From: an uncultured SAR116 cluster alpha proteobacterium
GTDB taxonomy: Bacteria > Pseudomonadota > Alphaproteobacteria > Puniceispirillales > Marisalimonadaceae
DNA length: 64,000 bases
Assembly (NCBI GenBank): GCA_902543145.1
Contig: CACBXG010000005.1
Span: forward strand, 1 to 64,000
Reading direction: 5' to 3'
Part shown: positions 17,951 through 26,881 of the stretch, piece after piece
How positions within the stretch are numbered: position 1 is the first letter of the stretch
Layout: each line of letters begins with the position of its first letter
The notes under the pieces: model-generated
Database searches by the model: none
Seen by the model: the letters and a program-made list of their open reading frames with translations, nothing else
Told to the model about the DNA's origin: nothing
Position numbers and translations under genes: made by a program

Positions 17951-18163
17951 ATGGTACGAAAAATGGTAAGAAAATCAACTAAACTGGCTTGACTGTGTTT
18001 ACAATACAGAATAACAGTTGATGTGTAATTGGGAGAATACCTAGAATTACTTGACTGTGTTGATTATACATAAGTTTCATCAAGTAACTCAAAACCTGTG
18101 CCGCAAGGCTTCCCGGTTTTTTTCTGGGTATCCCTACCATAATTCTTAATCAAATGTAGATAG
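17951..18163. repeat. Direct repeat, copy 2 (right end of island B)
   Basis: This is the second copy of the 13565-13779 repeat, 4386 nt downstream of the first, with identical internal spacing. It includes the partial tRNA and the following AAATGTAGATAG box. One GTACGAAAA unit is mutated to GTAAGAAAA. It ends about ten bases before the ATG of the coxG-like gene, so chromosomal sequence resumes there. Confidence 0.85.
18088..18139 (+). repeat. Attachment-site core, copy 3 (decayed tRNA-Leu 3' half)
   Basis: It matches the tRNA-Leu 3' half including the terminal TACCA. An A is lost from the anticodon loop run, one base is changed in the stem (CCTG for CCAG), and the T-loop is converted to a T-rich run (GGTTTTTTTCTGG). 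It is more diverged than copy 2, suggesting that island B's outer boundary is the older one. Not a functional tRNA. Confidence 0.88.
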
Positions 18164-18173
18164 AAGTTTTAAA

Positions 18174-18635
18174 ATGGAACTTAATGATGAGGTCAGGATA
18201 CCAGGAAAGTTAGAATATGTTTACAGTTGTTTAAACAATCTAGAAGTATTACAAAAATGTATTCCAGGATGCGAAGAATTATTAGAAGCTGAAGACGGAA
18301 CGTTGGCAGCAAAAGTAGTCTTGAAAATTGGTCCCATAAAGGCAAAATTTAAAGGTAAGGTTACATTAGATCTATCTTCTGGCCCTACTAAATATTCTCT
18401 CAGTGGAGAAGGTGATGGAGGTGTTGCAGGTTTTGCTAAAGGTGGCGCTGATGTTGAATTAGTTGAAGATGATAACGAGACTATATTAAAATATATCGCT
18501 AAAAGCGAAGTTAAAGGTAAAATAGCTCAACTTGGAAGTCGTTTGATTTTGAGTACCGCAAAAAAGCTATCTAAAACATTTTTTGAAAACTTTAAAAATT
18601 ATGTTTTAGAAGAGCAAAAAATTAGTAAAAAATAA
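18174..18635 (+). CDS. CoxG-like SRPBCC domain protein
   Basis: The 153-residue protein matches the CO dehydrogenase subunit G (CoxG) branch of the SRPBCC/START-like fold from start to end: MELNDEVRIPG, then PGCEEL (about 35-40), GPIKAKFKGKV (about 58-68) and GxGDGGxAGFAKGGADVEL (about 78-95). In CO oxidisers CoxG has been linked to membrane anchoring of the enzyme. No cox structural genes are here, so it is probably a general family member. It starts 34 nt after the decayed att copy, so its promoter must lie in island-derived sequence or within the tRNA remnant. It is followed after 27 nt by the deacylase gene. Confidence 0.85.
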   Translation: MELNDEVRIPGKLEYVYSCLNNLEVLQKCIPGCEELLEAEDGTLAAKVVLKIGPIKAKFKGKVTLDLSSGPTKYSLSGEGDGGVAGFAKGGADVELVEDDNETILKYIAKSEVKGKIAQLGSRLILSTAKKLSKTFFENFKNYVLEEQKISKK

Positions 18636-18662
18636 GAATTACAATGTTAATAAAATCTTAAA

Positions 18663-19184
18663 ATGGATCATCACTTAAAACTTCCAATATCATCTAAGCA
18701 ACTATTAAAACAATTAGATGAATGGAAAATTATCTATAAACATTTTAACCATAAACCACTGATTTCAGTTAAAGAAGCTAAATTAATTCAAGAAAAACTT
18801 TTTGGTAATCATAAAGAAAATGGTCATATAAAGAATCTTTATCTTAGGGATAAAAAGAAAAATAATATATTATTTGTTACTCAACAAGATGCAATTATTG
18901 ACTTAAAGTTACTTGCAGAAAAAATAAATATGGGACGTCTCAGTTTTGGTTCTGAAGAAAGATTAATGGAAAATTTAGGGGTATTACCAGGAGCTGTCTC
19001 TCCGTTCGCCATGATTAATGGAGTTAAAAATAATGTTACAATTTTTTTAGACAGCAAGCTAAAATCTTATAAAAACATTTTTGCACATCCTTTGGAAAAT
19101 AATCAAACTCTAGAAATTACATTTGATCAACTCGAAAAATTTTTTAAGAAAATATTTGTGACAACTTATTGGATTGATTTATAG
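18663..19184 (+). CDS. Prolyl-tRNA deacylase-like (YbaK/ProX domain) protein
   Basis: The 173-residue stand-alone editing-domain protein is of the ProX/YbaK family, which hydrolyses mischarged aminoacyl-tRNA such as Ala-tRNA(Pro). Recognised features are the KNLYLRDKKK segment (about 58-67), the Lys-rich strand before FVTQQD, LSFGSEERLMENLGVLPGAVSPFA (split over about 98-121) and a late HPLENNQTLEIT. These match the substrate-binding GxxPGxVSPF signature of the ProXp group. It probably shares a transcript with the coxG-like gene upstream. Confidence 0.88.
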   Translation: MDHHLKLPISSKQLLKQLDEWKIIYKHFNHKPLISVKEAKLIQEKLFGNHKENGHIKNLYLRDKKKNNILFVTQQDAIIDLKLLAEKINMGRLSFGSEERLMENLGVLPGAVSPFAMINGVKNNVTIFLDSKLKSYKNIFAHPLENNQTLEITFDQLEKFFKKIFVTTYWIDL

Positions 19185-19324
19185 ATATAATTTTTTTTAT
19201 CACGAGTTAATTATAATTCACAAAATTTTGTTGTTATGATTTTAGTTTACAAGTAAATTATTTAAAATATTCAAAGAATTTATTATAGCATCTTAATTAT
19301 ATTTTTTAATTTGTAGGAAAGATT

Positions 19325-22117
19325 ATGAGTTTATATACCGATTATTTGTCTGAAATAGAAACTAGAAAAAAAGAGGGTTTAAAGCCCAAGCCAATTGAAG
19401 ATGGTAAGTTATTAAAAGAAATAATTTCACAAATCAAAGACACTAACAATATTCACAGAAAAGAATCTATCAATTTCTTAATTTACAATACTATACCCGG
19501 AACAACCTCAGCAGCGTTTGAAAAATCTAAATTTCTAAAAGAGATAATTTTAGAAAATATTAAAGTTGATGAAATAAAACCATCATTTGCTTTTGAACTA
19601 TTATCACATATGAAAGGTGGTCCTTCTATCCAGGTTCTTCTTGATTTAGCTTTTAGCGATGACAAATCTGTAGCGTTAGACGCCGCAGAAGTTTTGAAAA
19701 CCCAAGTATTTCTATATGAGGCGGACACTTCTAGATTAGAAAATGCTTACAAAGATGGAAACAAAATTGCAGAAGATATTCTAAAAAGTTATTCTAATGC
19801 TGAATTTTTTACTAAACTTCCAAAAATTGAAGAAGAGGTAAAAGTTGTTACTTACGTTGCCGCAGAGGGTGATATTTCTACGGATTTGTTATCACCTGGA
19901 AATCAGGCACATTCTAGATCTGATCGAGAGCTACATGGTAAATGTATGATTTCAGAAAAAGCCCAATTAGAAATTACTGAATTAAAAAAGCAACATCCTG
20001 ATAAGCGTGTAATGTTAATCGCAGAAAAGGGTACTATGGGTGTTGGATCCTCAAGAATGTCAGGTGTAAATAATGTTGCCTTATGGACTGGAAAGCAAGC
20101 AAGTCCTTATGTGCCTTTTGTAAATATTGCGCCAATTGTTGCTGGTACAAACGGGATTTCTCCAATATTTTTAACAACTGTAGGAGTTACAGGAGGAATA
20201 GGTGTAGAGCTAAAAAATTGGGTAAAAAAACTTGATTCAGATGGTAATCCAATAATTAACAATGATGATAATCCAGTCCTTGAACAGAAATATAGCGTTG
20301 ATACTGGTACGGTTTTAAAAATAAACACAAAAAAGAAAAAACTTTTTGATGAAACTGGAGAGAAAGAGTTAGTTGATTTATCATCTTCTTTTTCACCTCA
20401 AAAGCAAGAATTCATGAAAGCAGGCGGATCCTATGCAATTGTCTTCGGAAAAAAATTGCAAAGTTTTGCCTGTAAGGTTCTAAATGTTGAATTAAAATCT
20501 GCTTTTGCACCTTCAAAACAAATTTATAATGAAGGGCAAGGATTTACAGCTGTTGAAAAGATATTTAACGCAAATGCGGTAGGTGTAGAAGGGGATGTGC
20601 TTTTACATGCAGGCTCTGATGTGAGGGTAAAAGTAAATATTGTTGGATCACAAGATACTACAGGTTTAATGACATCCCAGGAATTAGAGGCAATGGCAGC
20701 AACTGTAATTTCGCCGACTGTTGACGGGGCTTATCAATCAGGATGTCATACAGCCTCAGTTTGGGATTTTAAAGCTCAGGAAAATACCCCAAGACTAATG
20801 AAATTTATGCATAAATTTGGTCTTATTACTGCGCGTGACCCAAAAGATTCTTATCATTCAATGACTGACGTTATCCATAAAGTATTAAATGATATAACTG
20901 TTGATGATTGGTCAATTATTATTGGCGGTGACTCACATACTAGAATGTCAAAAGGTGTAGCATTCGGAGCAGACTCTGGAACTGTTGCTTTGGCCTTGGC
21001 AACTGGTGAGGCAACAATGCCAATACCAGAGTCAGTCAAAGTAACTTTTAAGGGTAAAATGGGCGATCATATGGACTTCAGAGATGTAGTTCACGCCACA
21101 CAAGCCCAGATGCTTAAGCAGTTTGGCGATAATGTATTTCAAGGGAAAATTATCGAAGTTCATTTGGGAACTCTTCTTGCTGACCAAGCTTTTACTTTTA
21201 CCGATTGGACTGCTGAGATGAAAGCAAAGGCATCAATATGTATTTCAGAGGATGTAACACTAATTAAATCTTTAGAAATTGCTAAAGACAGAATACAGGT
21301 CATGATAGACAAGGGAATGGAAAACGAAAGCAAAATGCTTAATAAGTTAATAGGCATTGCTGAAAGAAGAATTTCAGAAATCAAATCTGGTGAAAAGCCT
21401 GCCTTAAGACCTGATGTAAATGCTAATTATTCAGCAGTAGTTGAAGTTGATTTAGACTTAATAGATGAACCAATGATTGCTGATCCAGATGTTAATAATT
21501 CAGACGTGTCAAAGAGATATACACATGATACAATTAGACCAATTTCTTATTATAATGCAGAAAAAAAGGTAGATTTAGGTTTTGTCGGCTCTTGTATGGT
21601 ACATAAAGGCGATGTAAAAATTGTTGCACAAATGCTTCGTAATCTTGAAAAAGCTTCGGGCCAAGTAAAGTTTAAGGCTCCTTTAGTTGTAGCAGCTCCA
21701 ACTTATAATATAATTGATGAACTCAAGGATGAAGGTGACTGGAGTATATTACAAAAATATTCAGGTTTTGAATTTGATGATAAAAATCCTAAGAAATCAG
21801 CTCGTCTAGAATATGAAAATATTCTTTACCTTGAAAGGCCAGGATGTAATCTTTGCATGGGCAATCAAGAAAAAGCAGCAAAGGGTGACACAGTTTTAGC
21901 CACTTCAACTAGATTATTTCAAGGAAGAGTGGTTGAAGACTCCCAAGAAAAAAAAGGAGAGTCACTGCTTGCATCAACTCCAGTTGTTGTTCTTTCAGCG
22001 ATTTTGGGAAGAACCCCAACTATAGATGAGTATAAAATAGCTGTTGAAGGTATTGATCTTACTAAATTTGCACCACCATTAGAAAAAAATCAAAATAGTT
22101 TATCAGCACATTTTTAA
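19325..22117 (+). CDS. acnB: Aconitate hydratase B
   Basis: AcnB isomerises citrate to isocitrate in the TCA cycle and can act on 2-methylisocitrate. The 930-residue length and domain order (N-terminal HEAT-like domain, then the swivel domain, then the 4Fe-4S core) identify AcnB rather than AcnA. Cluster ligands are seen in SGCHTASVWD and in RPGCNLCMGNQ. GGDSHTRMS carries active-site residues. An AGGAAAG SD precedes the ATG. The 140-nt spacer upstream suggests its own promoter. Confidence 0.96.
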   Translation: MSLYTDYLSEIETRKKEGLKPKPIEDGKLLKEIISQIKDTNNIHRKESINFLIYNTIPGTTSAAFEKSKFLKEIILENIKVDEIKPSFAFELLSHMKGGPSIQVLLDLAFSDDKSVALDAAEVLKTQVFLYEADTSRLENAYKDGNKIAEDILKSYSNAEFFTKLPKIEEEVKVVTYVAAEGDISTDLLSPGNQAHSRSDRELHGKCMISEKAQLEITELKKQHPDKRVMLIAEKGTMGVGSSRMSGVNNVALWTGKQASPYVPFVNIAPIVAGTNGISPIFLTTVGVTGGIGVELKNWVKKLDSDGNPIINNDDNPVLEQKYSVDTGTVLKINTKKKKLFDETGEKELVDLSSSFSPQKQEFMKAGGSYAIVFGKKLQSFACKVLNVELKSAFAPSKQIYNEGQGFTAVEKIFNANAVGVEGDVLLHAGSDVRVKVNIVGSQDTTGLMTSQELEAMAATVISPTVDGAYQSGCHTASVWDFKAQENTPRLMKFMHKFGLITARDPKDSYHSMTDVIHKVLNDITVDDWSIIIGGDSHTRMSKGVAFGADSGTVALALATGEATMPIPESVKVTFKGKMGDHMDFRDVVHATQAQMLKQFGDNVFQGKIIEVHLGTLLADQAFTFTDWTAEMKAKASICISEDVTLIKSLEIAKDRIQVMIDKGMENESKMLNKLIGIAERRISEIKSGEKPALRPDVNANYSAVVEVDLDLIDEPMIADPDVNNSDVSKRYTHDTIRPISYYNAEKKVDLGFVGSCMVHKGDVKIVAQMLRNLEKASGQVKFKAPLVVAAPTYNIIDELKDEGDWSILQKYSGFEFDDKNPKKSARLEYENILYLERPGCNLCMGNQEKAAKGDTVLATSTRLFQGRVVEDSQEKKGESLLASTPVVVLSAILGRTPTIDEYKIAVEGIDLTKFAPPLEKNQNSLSAHF

Positions 22118-22144
22118 TTAAAGTTTTAATCATCAATATTAAAT

Positions 22145-23284
22145 ATGAAAATAAACAATTTAAATGAACTTAATACTCCTTGTTTGATTTTAGATAAAAA
22201 CCTTTAAGAAAAAAATTGTAGTAAAGCTAGAAAAAAATGTGATGAATTTAACACAATATTAAGACCACACGTTAAAACTCCTAAAAGTATTGAAGTTGCT
22301 AAAATTGCTCTTGGAAAAGATGTCGGTCCTATTACTGTCTCAACCCTTGAAGAAGCTGAGTATTTTGCAAGTTCAGGTTTCAAAGATATTACTTATGCTG
22401 TTTGCATAATTCCTGCAAAACTTAAAAGATTAAATTATATTCAGTTAAAGTATAACTGCGTGATACGTATGGTTACAGACTCAGTTATTGTTGCTAAAGA
22501 AATTGTTAATTATAGTAAATTACATAGTGCAAATTTTGAAATTCTGATTGAAATTGACTGCGGTGAAGGAAGAAGCGGTTTAGCTTATCAAGATGAAAAA
22601 ATTAGAGAGATATCTACAGTTTTTAACATCAATCATTATACAAAGTTGTTGGGAGTTTTAGCTCATGCTGGTCATAGTTATTCAACCAACAATAAAAAAG
22701 AAATTATATCAATTAGTAACATTGAACGTGAACAAGCTATTGCTTCTTTAAAGAATTTTGTAAATACCAAAAAAAATCCTCCTATCATAATTATAGGCTC
22801 AACTCCTACAATGTTTTATGCTGAACATTTAAAAGGTATCACTGAAGTAAGAGCAGGGATTTATATGTTTTGGGATTTAGCGCAGGCTTCAAGGGGTATT
22901 TGTGAAATAGATGAAATAGCTTTAACCGTTTTATCAAGTGTAATTGGCCATAATCATCAAAAAGGAAAAATATTAATTGATGCTGGTGCACTAGCCTTAT
23001 CAAAAGATATTAGTGCAAATAATTTTATGCCTGAAGCTGGGTACGGATTAGTTTGTGATCCTGATACAGCACTAGCCTATGAAGGACTCAACATTTCTGA
23101 AGTTCATCAAGAGCATGGTTCAATCAATATAGATAACACAAGCTGGTTTGATAAATTACCTATAGGAAGTTTAGTACGCATATTACCAAATCATGCGTGT
23201 TTAACTTGCGCAGCTTACAGTAATTATAATATTTTAGAAAACGGAACAATTGTCGACAGTTGGTCAAGAACCAATGGTTGGTGA
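22145..23284 (+). pseudogene. D-threonine aldolase / D-serine dehydratase-like gene with in-frame stop
   Basis: One reading frame from ATG 22145 to 23284 encodes a fold-type III PLP protein, but a TAA interrupts it at codon 21 (22205-22207). Before the stop it reads LNTPCLILDKNL, the normal N-terminus. After the stop it continues EKNCSKARKKC, then RPHVKTPKS with the PLP Lys, GAGIYMFWD-like sheet residues, and PNHACLTCAA with the C-terminal His/Cys metal ligands. The family pattern LDxxxLExN suggests the lost codon was Leu (TTA to TAA, one base). A shorter product from the ATG at 22460 would lack the PLP Lys. It follows acnB by 27 nt. Confidence 0.85.
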
Positions 23285-23295
23285 TTTTATAAAAT

Positions 23296-23727
23296 TTAAA
23301 CCAAATTGGATGGTACCCAACAAAATCCATTATTATCAAGTATGTAACATTCTCTCATACCGTGAGGTTTATTCATTGAATTAGATAAAATAATATAATT
23401 TTCGTTTCTTGCTCTTTCTTCTGCTCTATCAGGATCACAGCCTATTACCCTTAATTCTATTCCTAACCCTTTTGGTTTAGAATTTTTTATAATATTTATA
23501 TACGGGTGATTTTCATAAGTATGGTATGAATGGATACACCATCTACTTCCAAATCCTTCTATTGCTACAAAATCAGGATCTTGATATATAATTTTAGCAT
23601 TAATAATTTTTTGTAAAAAATGTATTGAATGTTTAATGTCCTCGACTAATAAATTTATTGTTAAACCAGATAAATCTTTAGAGTATTCACTGGCAGATTT
23701 CCAAGGATCTTTTTTTCTTAATTTCAT
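23296..23727 (-). CDS. VOC (glyoxalase/bleomycin resistance) family protein
   Basis: The 143-residue protein has one apparent vicinal-oxygen-chelate unit. LTINLLVEDIKHSIHFLQKII (split across about 22-42) is the typical first beta-alpha, FVAIEGFGSRWCIHS the next strands, then GLGIELRVI with the helix ERARNENY, and YILDNNGFCWVPS at the end. His and Glu residues at strand ends could bind metal. No reaction can be assigned. It is convergent with the broken PLP gene (11 nt apart). Confidence 0.75.
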   Translation of the reverse strand: MKLRKKDPWKSASEYSKDLSGLTINLLVEDIKHSIHFLQKIINAKIIYQDPDFVAIEGFGSRWCIHSYHTYENHPYINIIKNSKPKGLGIELRVIGCDPDRAEERARNENYIILSNSMNKPHGMRECYILDNNGFCWVPSNLV

Positions 23728-23824
23728 AACTATTCCAATTCAAATAATAGGTTTAATGCTTTATTATTTATTTTTAGTAATTATATGTAAAATATAAATT
23801 CGTTATAACTTTGAGAATTAAATC

Positions 23825-24550
23825 ATGTCAATTTGGGGAAGTTTATTAGGTGGTGTTATTGGTTTTTCTTTAGGTGGTCCATTTGGAGCTTTGCTTGGAT
23901 CATTTTTAGGAGGAAAAATTTCAAATATTAGCTCATCAAATACTTTTGGAAGCCAACAAAATTCACAACAAATTTTTGCTTTATCGTTAATAATTCTCTC
24001 TGCAAAACTAAGCAAAGCTGATGGAAGGGTTAGTAAAGAAGAATTAATCGCAGTAAAAGAGAAACTTCAAATACCAGATAGTGAAATTGATCAGGTAGCC
24101 AAGATTTTTAACAAGGCTAAAGATGAAAGCACCGGGTATGAACCTTATGCAAAACAAATTTCTGAAATTTTTAAGGGTAATCAGAATGTTTTAGAAGAAG
24201 TCATAAATATTCTTTTTTACATTGCAGAGGCTGACGGAAATGTAAGTAATGAAGAAGAATCTATGATAGCTAACATTGCTTTTGTTTTTGGCCTTAGTCA
24301 AAATCAATACGAAAGTATTAAAGAATCTAGAAAATCGTCAGACAAACTAAATCCTTATGTAGTTTTAGAAAGTCAACCAACTGATGATTTGAAATCAATT
24401 AGAAAAAAATATATAAAGCTTTCTAAAGAACACCATCCAGATCTTTTGATTAGCAAAGGTGTACCTATTGAAGTCATAAATGAGAGTAAAAATAAAATGA
24501 GAGCGATAAATGCTGCTTGGGATCAAATACAAAAATTGAAAAGTAACTAA
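23825..24550 (+). CDS. DjlA-like co-chaperone (TerB and J domains)
   Basis: The 241-residue protein has three parts. A Gly-rich hydrophobic N-terminus (residues 1-30, GGVIGFSLGGPFGALLGSF) probably inserts in the membrane. A TerB-like helical domain follows (about 48-165) with two acidic SKADGRVSKEE / AEADGNVSNEE loops. A C-terminal J-domain (about 177-240) carries H204-P205-D206. This is the DjlA layout, recruiting and stimulating DnaK at the membrane. It has its own intergenic region upstream and is convergent with the next gene. Confidence 0.88.
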   Translation: MSIWGSLLGGVIGFSLGGPFGALLGSFLGGKISNISSSNTFGSQQNSQQIFALSLIILSAKLSKADGRVSKEELIAVKEKLQIPDSEIDQVAKIFNKAKDESTGYEPYAKQISEIFKGNQNVLEEVINILFYIAEADGNVSNEEESMIANIAFVFGLSQNQYESIKESRKSSDKLNPYVVLESQPTDDLKSIRKKYIKLSKEHHPDLLISKGVPIEVINESKNKMRAINAAWDQIQKLKSN

Positions 24551-24563
24551 ATTTCAACTTAAC

Positions 24564-25385
24564 TCATTTAACACCATTTAAATCAAATTCATTTTCAAAA
24601 AATTTTTTCATGTCATTTTTATACCAATCATCGTAATCCCATGGCTCTGACGAAATAAGATTGGCTTTAGGTAAATAGACTTGAGCATCTAAAATATTAT
24701 TTTTTGTATTAACTTTAATAAATTGTCTAAAATAATTTTCACCTTCAAATCTATCTAATTTGATTAATTCGATGTATGTTAAATTTTTTGCAATTATTCC
24801 CTCAACGATGTCTTTTTTACTGTTAGTATATTTTATCAAAGGATAATGAGTGTCTTTAACTTTAAATACTTTATATTTTTGTAAAGTAGCAGTATCCATC
24901 ATATTTTTTCTTATATCCTTGCCAAGGACTGCTGTTCTTACTTCTGATGATCTTAATGTGCCATAAAAAAATACTGCATAGTGAATATTATATTTTTTAA
25001 GTTCATCTTTAATTCTTTTTTCATAAGAAAAACAATTATTATTTTTATTAAATTTCTTAAAATATTCTTCTGTTTTCCCATCTAATTCATGATTAATGTA
25101 ATCTGCACAGCTTTTGATATAATTGTTAATTAAAGTAGCAATTTCATGATTGTAATTTTTAATATCAAACAAGTTTGTAATGGAAATTAAATGTTTTAAT
25201 TCGTTCATATTAAAATCTCTTAGAACAAAACTTAACTGTAAATATGTATCTTCAAACCTATAATCATGCGGAAATTCCTCATTCCATAAATCAGTATCGA
25301 GGTTCCAGTTTTGTTTAAGATTTTTACTTAAAATTTCTAATTTTAATATTTTTACATCATCATTTATATTCAGTTGTTCTGCCAT
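24564..25385 (-). CDS. Protein with C-terminal gamma-glutamylcyclotransferase (AIG2)-like domain
   Basis: The 273-residue protein has an unrecognised helical N-terminal half (about 1-130). A C-terminal GGCT/AIG2-like domain begins with the hallmark Y141-G-T-L-R145 loop and continues with PLIKYTNSKKDIVEGIIA, then LDRFEG, where the family often has its catalytic-region acidic residues (here E in the LDRFEGENYF segment). Related domains release 5-oxoproline from gamma-glutamyl compounds or act on unknown amides. The N-terminal extension is unusual. It is divergent from the wHTH gene. Confidence 0.65.
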   Translation of the reverse strand: MAEQLNINDDVKILKLEILSKNLKQNWNLDTDLWNEEFPHDYRFEDTYLQLSFVLRDFNMNELKHLISITNLFDIKNYNHEIATLINNYIKSCADYINHELDGKTEEYFKKFNKNNNCFSYEKRIKDELKKYNIHYAVFFYGTLRSSEVRTAVLGKDIRKNMMDTATLQKYKVFKVKDTHYPLIKYTNSKKDIVEGIIAKNLTYIELIKLDRFEGENYFRQFIKVNTKNNILDAQVYLPKANLISSEPWDYDDWYKNDMKKFFENEFDLNGVK

Positions 25386-25450
25386 TTATTTATTATTTAT
25401 TTATTGATAATTTGTTTATTATAATAATCTTTTTTATAAAATTAAAACTA

Positions 25451-25930
25451 ATGTTGAAAATAAATATGAAAAATACAAAGAAAGAAATTTTTAAATCATT
25501 TGACAAAAATTTGATTTATAAAGAAATGGTAAAAATATTATCCTTGCACGAAATAAAAATCTATCAGGCTAGAGTTGATAGAACAAATACAAGAATGCAA
25601 AGATATTTTAATTCGACACCTTTAAGAAATGTTTTTGCTAGAATTTGTAACTACGCGTATACTGTAAACCAATTTTATACGATTTCATATGTTACCAAAG
25701 AGCTTAGAAGTACTAGGCAGGCGATATCCTTAATTGTGGATGAATGTGAAAATGAAGGATGGTTAAACATTCATAGAAGAGCAAATAAAGTTGAGTTCCA
25801 AGCCTCCGAAGAGCTTTATGAATCATGGAGAGAATATGTTTATGCAAGGACTAATATAATGACTAGTGATGAACGTAATGATTGGATTAGCATGCTGACT
25901 TTATATAAAAATCAAAACGAAAAATATTAA
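25451..25930 (+). CDS. Winged-helix (MarR-like) DNA-binding protein, putative
   Basis: The frame opens at 25412, but the first 13 residues are a hydrophobic run unlike a regulator, so I take the ATG at 25451 (another is at 25466). The protein is about 160 residues and basic. The segment FYTISYVTKELRSTRQAISL reads as helix-turn-helix, followed by IVDECENEGWLNIHRRANKVEFQAS as recognition helix end and beta wing, as in MarR-type factors. No ligand domain is obvious. It could regulate the neighbouring dioxygenase/GMC pair, transcribed in the same direction; this is inference. Confidence 0.6.
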   Translation: MLKINMKNTKKEIFKSFDKNLIYKEMVKILSLHEIKIYQARVDRTNTRMQRYFNSTPLRNVFARICNYAYTVNQFYTISYVTKELRSTRQAISLIVDECENEGWLNIHRRANKVEFQASEELYESWREYVYARTNIMTSDERNDWISMLTLYKNQNEKY

Positions 25931-26016
25931 AAATAGTGTAAAGTTACTTTGTATTGATCATTTCATTAAGATTTTTAAAATAAAATTATACTTATAAATT
26001 TTAGGGAGTTCTAAAA

Positions 26017-26871
26017 GTGATTACATCCAAACTTGGTGATGCTATTGGCTTAGAAATTAAAGATCTAGATGTTACAAAGATTTCAGATAAAGAAACTATT
26101 AATACAATATCAGATTTCTTATCAGAATTTTCAGTAGTTGTGATTAGAAATCAAAATATTACAGATGATGAACACATAAAATTTAGTGAAAATTTTGGTA
26201 CTCTTGAACTGACAAAAGTTGGTACAGATGGATCTGGTTCAAAACTTATTATTCTTCGTAACTTTGATGAAAATGGAAACATTGTTTCACCCACAGATAG
26301 ACAAAGATTGAATAATTTAGCTAACCAAGAATGGCATAGCGATAGTTCATTTAAAAAAATTCCATCTAAAATGTCAATTTTATCAGCTAAAATGATCCCA
26401 TCACTTGGAGGAAATACAGAGTTTTTGTCAATGAGAGCTAGCTACAATGCTTTACCTCAGGAATTAAAATTAAAGATTGATGACAAAATTTGTTGGCATG
26501 ATTATTCTCATGGGAGATCAAAAATTGATCCAAACCTTGTTACTCCTGAAGAAAAACAAGCTCTTCCTCCAGTTAAACAAAAATTAGTTTTGAGTGATAA
26601 TAAGCATGGAAAATCTCTTTATTTAGGTGCGCATTGCAGAAATGTAGATGGGATGTCAGAAAATGATAGTAATGCTCTCTTAGCTGAAATTAACTCTTAC
26701 ATTGACACAGAAAAATTTATTTATTCTCATGTTTGGGAACCATTTGATTTAATTATGTGGGATAATAGAGCTGTATTACATAGAGCTACCCCAATAAAAG
26801 GAAAAATAGAAAAAAGGTTAATGGTTAGAACAACGGTAGCTGGTCAAGCATCAACCATAGATGTATATTAA
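26017..26871 (+). CDS. TauD/TfdA family 2-oxoglutarate-dependent dioxygenase
   Basis: The 284-residue non-heme Fe(II) dioxygenase has Fe ligands H107 and D109 (WHSDSSF) and distal H255 (VLHRATP). The 2-oxoglutarate-binding Arg is in RLMVRTT (R267/R271). Start is GTG with a strong AGGGAG SD 8 nt upstream. Family members hydroxylate sulfonates, phenoxyacetates, betaines and similar small acids. The substrate is unknown. It sits 10 nt before the GMC oxidoreductase gene, so the two probably form an oxidative two-step pathway in one operon. Confidence 0.9.
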   Translation: MITSKLGDAIGLEIKDLDVTKISDKETINTISDFLSEFSVVVIRNQNITDDEHIKFSENFGTLELTKVGTDGSGSKLIILRNFDENGNIVSPTDRQRLNNLANQEWHSDSSFKKIPSKMSILSAKMIPSLGGNTEFLSMRASYNALPQELKLKIDDKICWHDYSHGRSKIDPNLVTPEEKQALPPVKQKLVLSDNKHGKSLYLGAHCRNVDGMSENDSNALLAEINSYIDTEKFIYSHVWEPFDLIMWDNRAVLHRATPIKGKIEKRLMVRTTVAGQASTIDVY

Positions 26872-26881
26872 ATAAAATATT

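Larger units (their letters stand above)
13751..18139. mobile_element. Genomic island B at tRNA-Leu (amino-acid transporter cassette)
   Basis: The roughly 4.4-kb segment between the second and third tRNA-Leu 3' copies carries four genes, all on the minus strand: a solute-binding protein, permease, ATPase and amidohydrolase. The coding part is visibly more GC-rich (about 43-53% in lines counted by hand) than the roughly 30% neighbours, with codon use to match, indicating recent transfer from a different lineage. No integrase is present. The non-coding right end (17507-18087) is AT-rich like the host and includes the repeat shared with island A. Confidence 0.8.

Noticed and set aside
22205..22207. 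In-frame TAA as recoded stop (selenocysteine-like) in the PLP gene
   Set aside because: TAA is not known to be recoded in bacteria, and the position corresponds to an ordinary Leu in the family.
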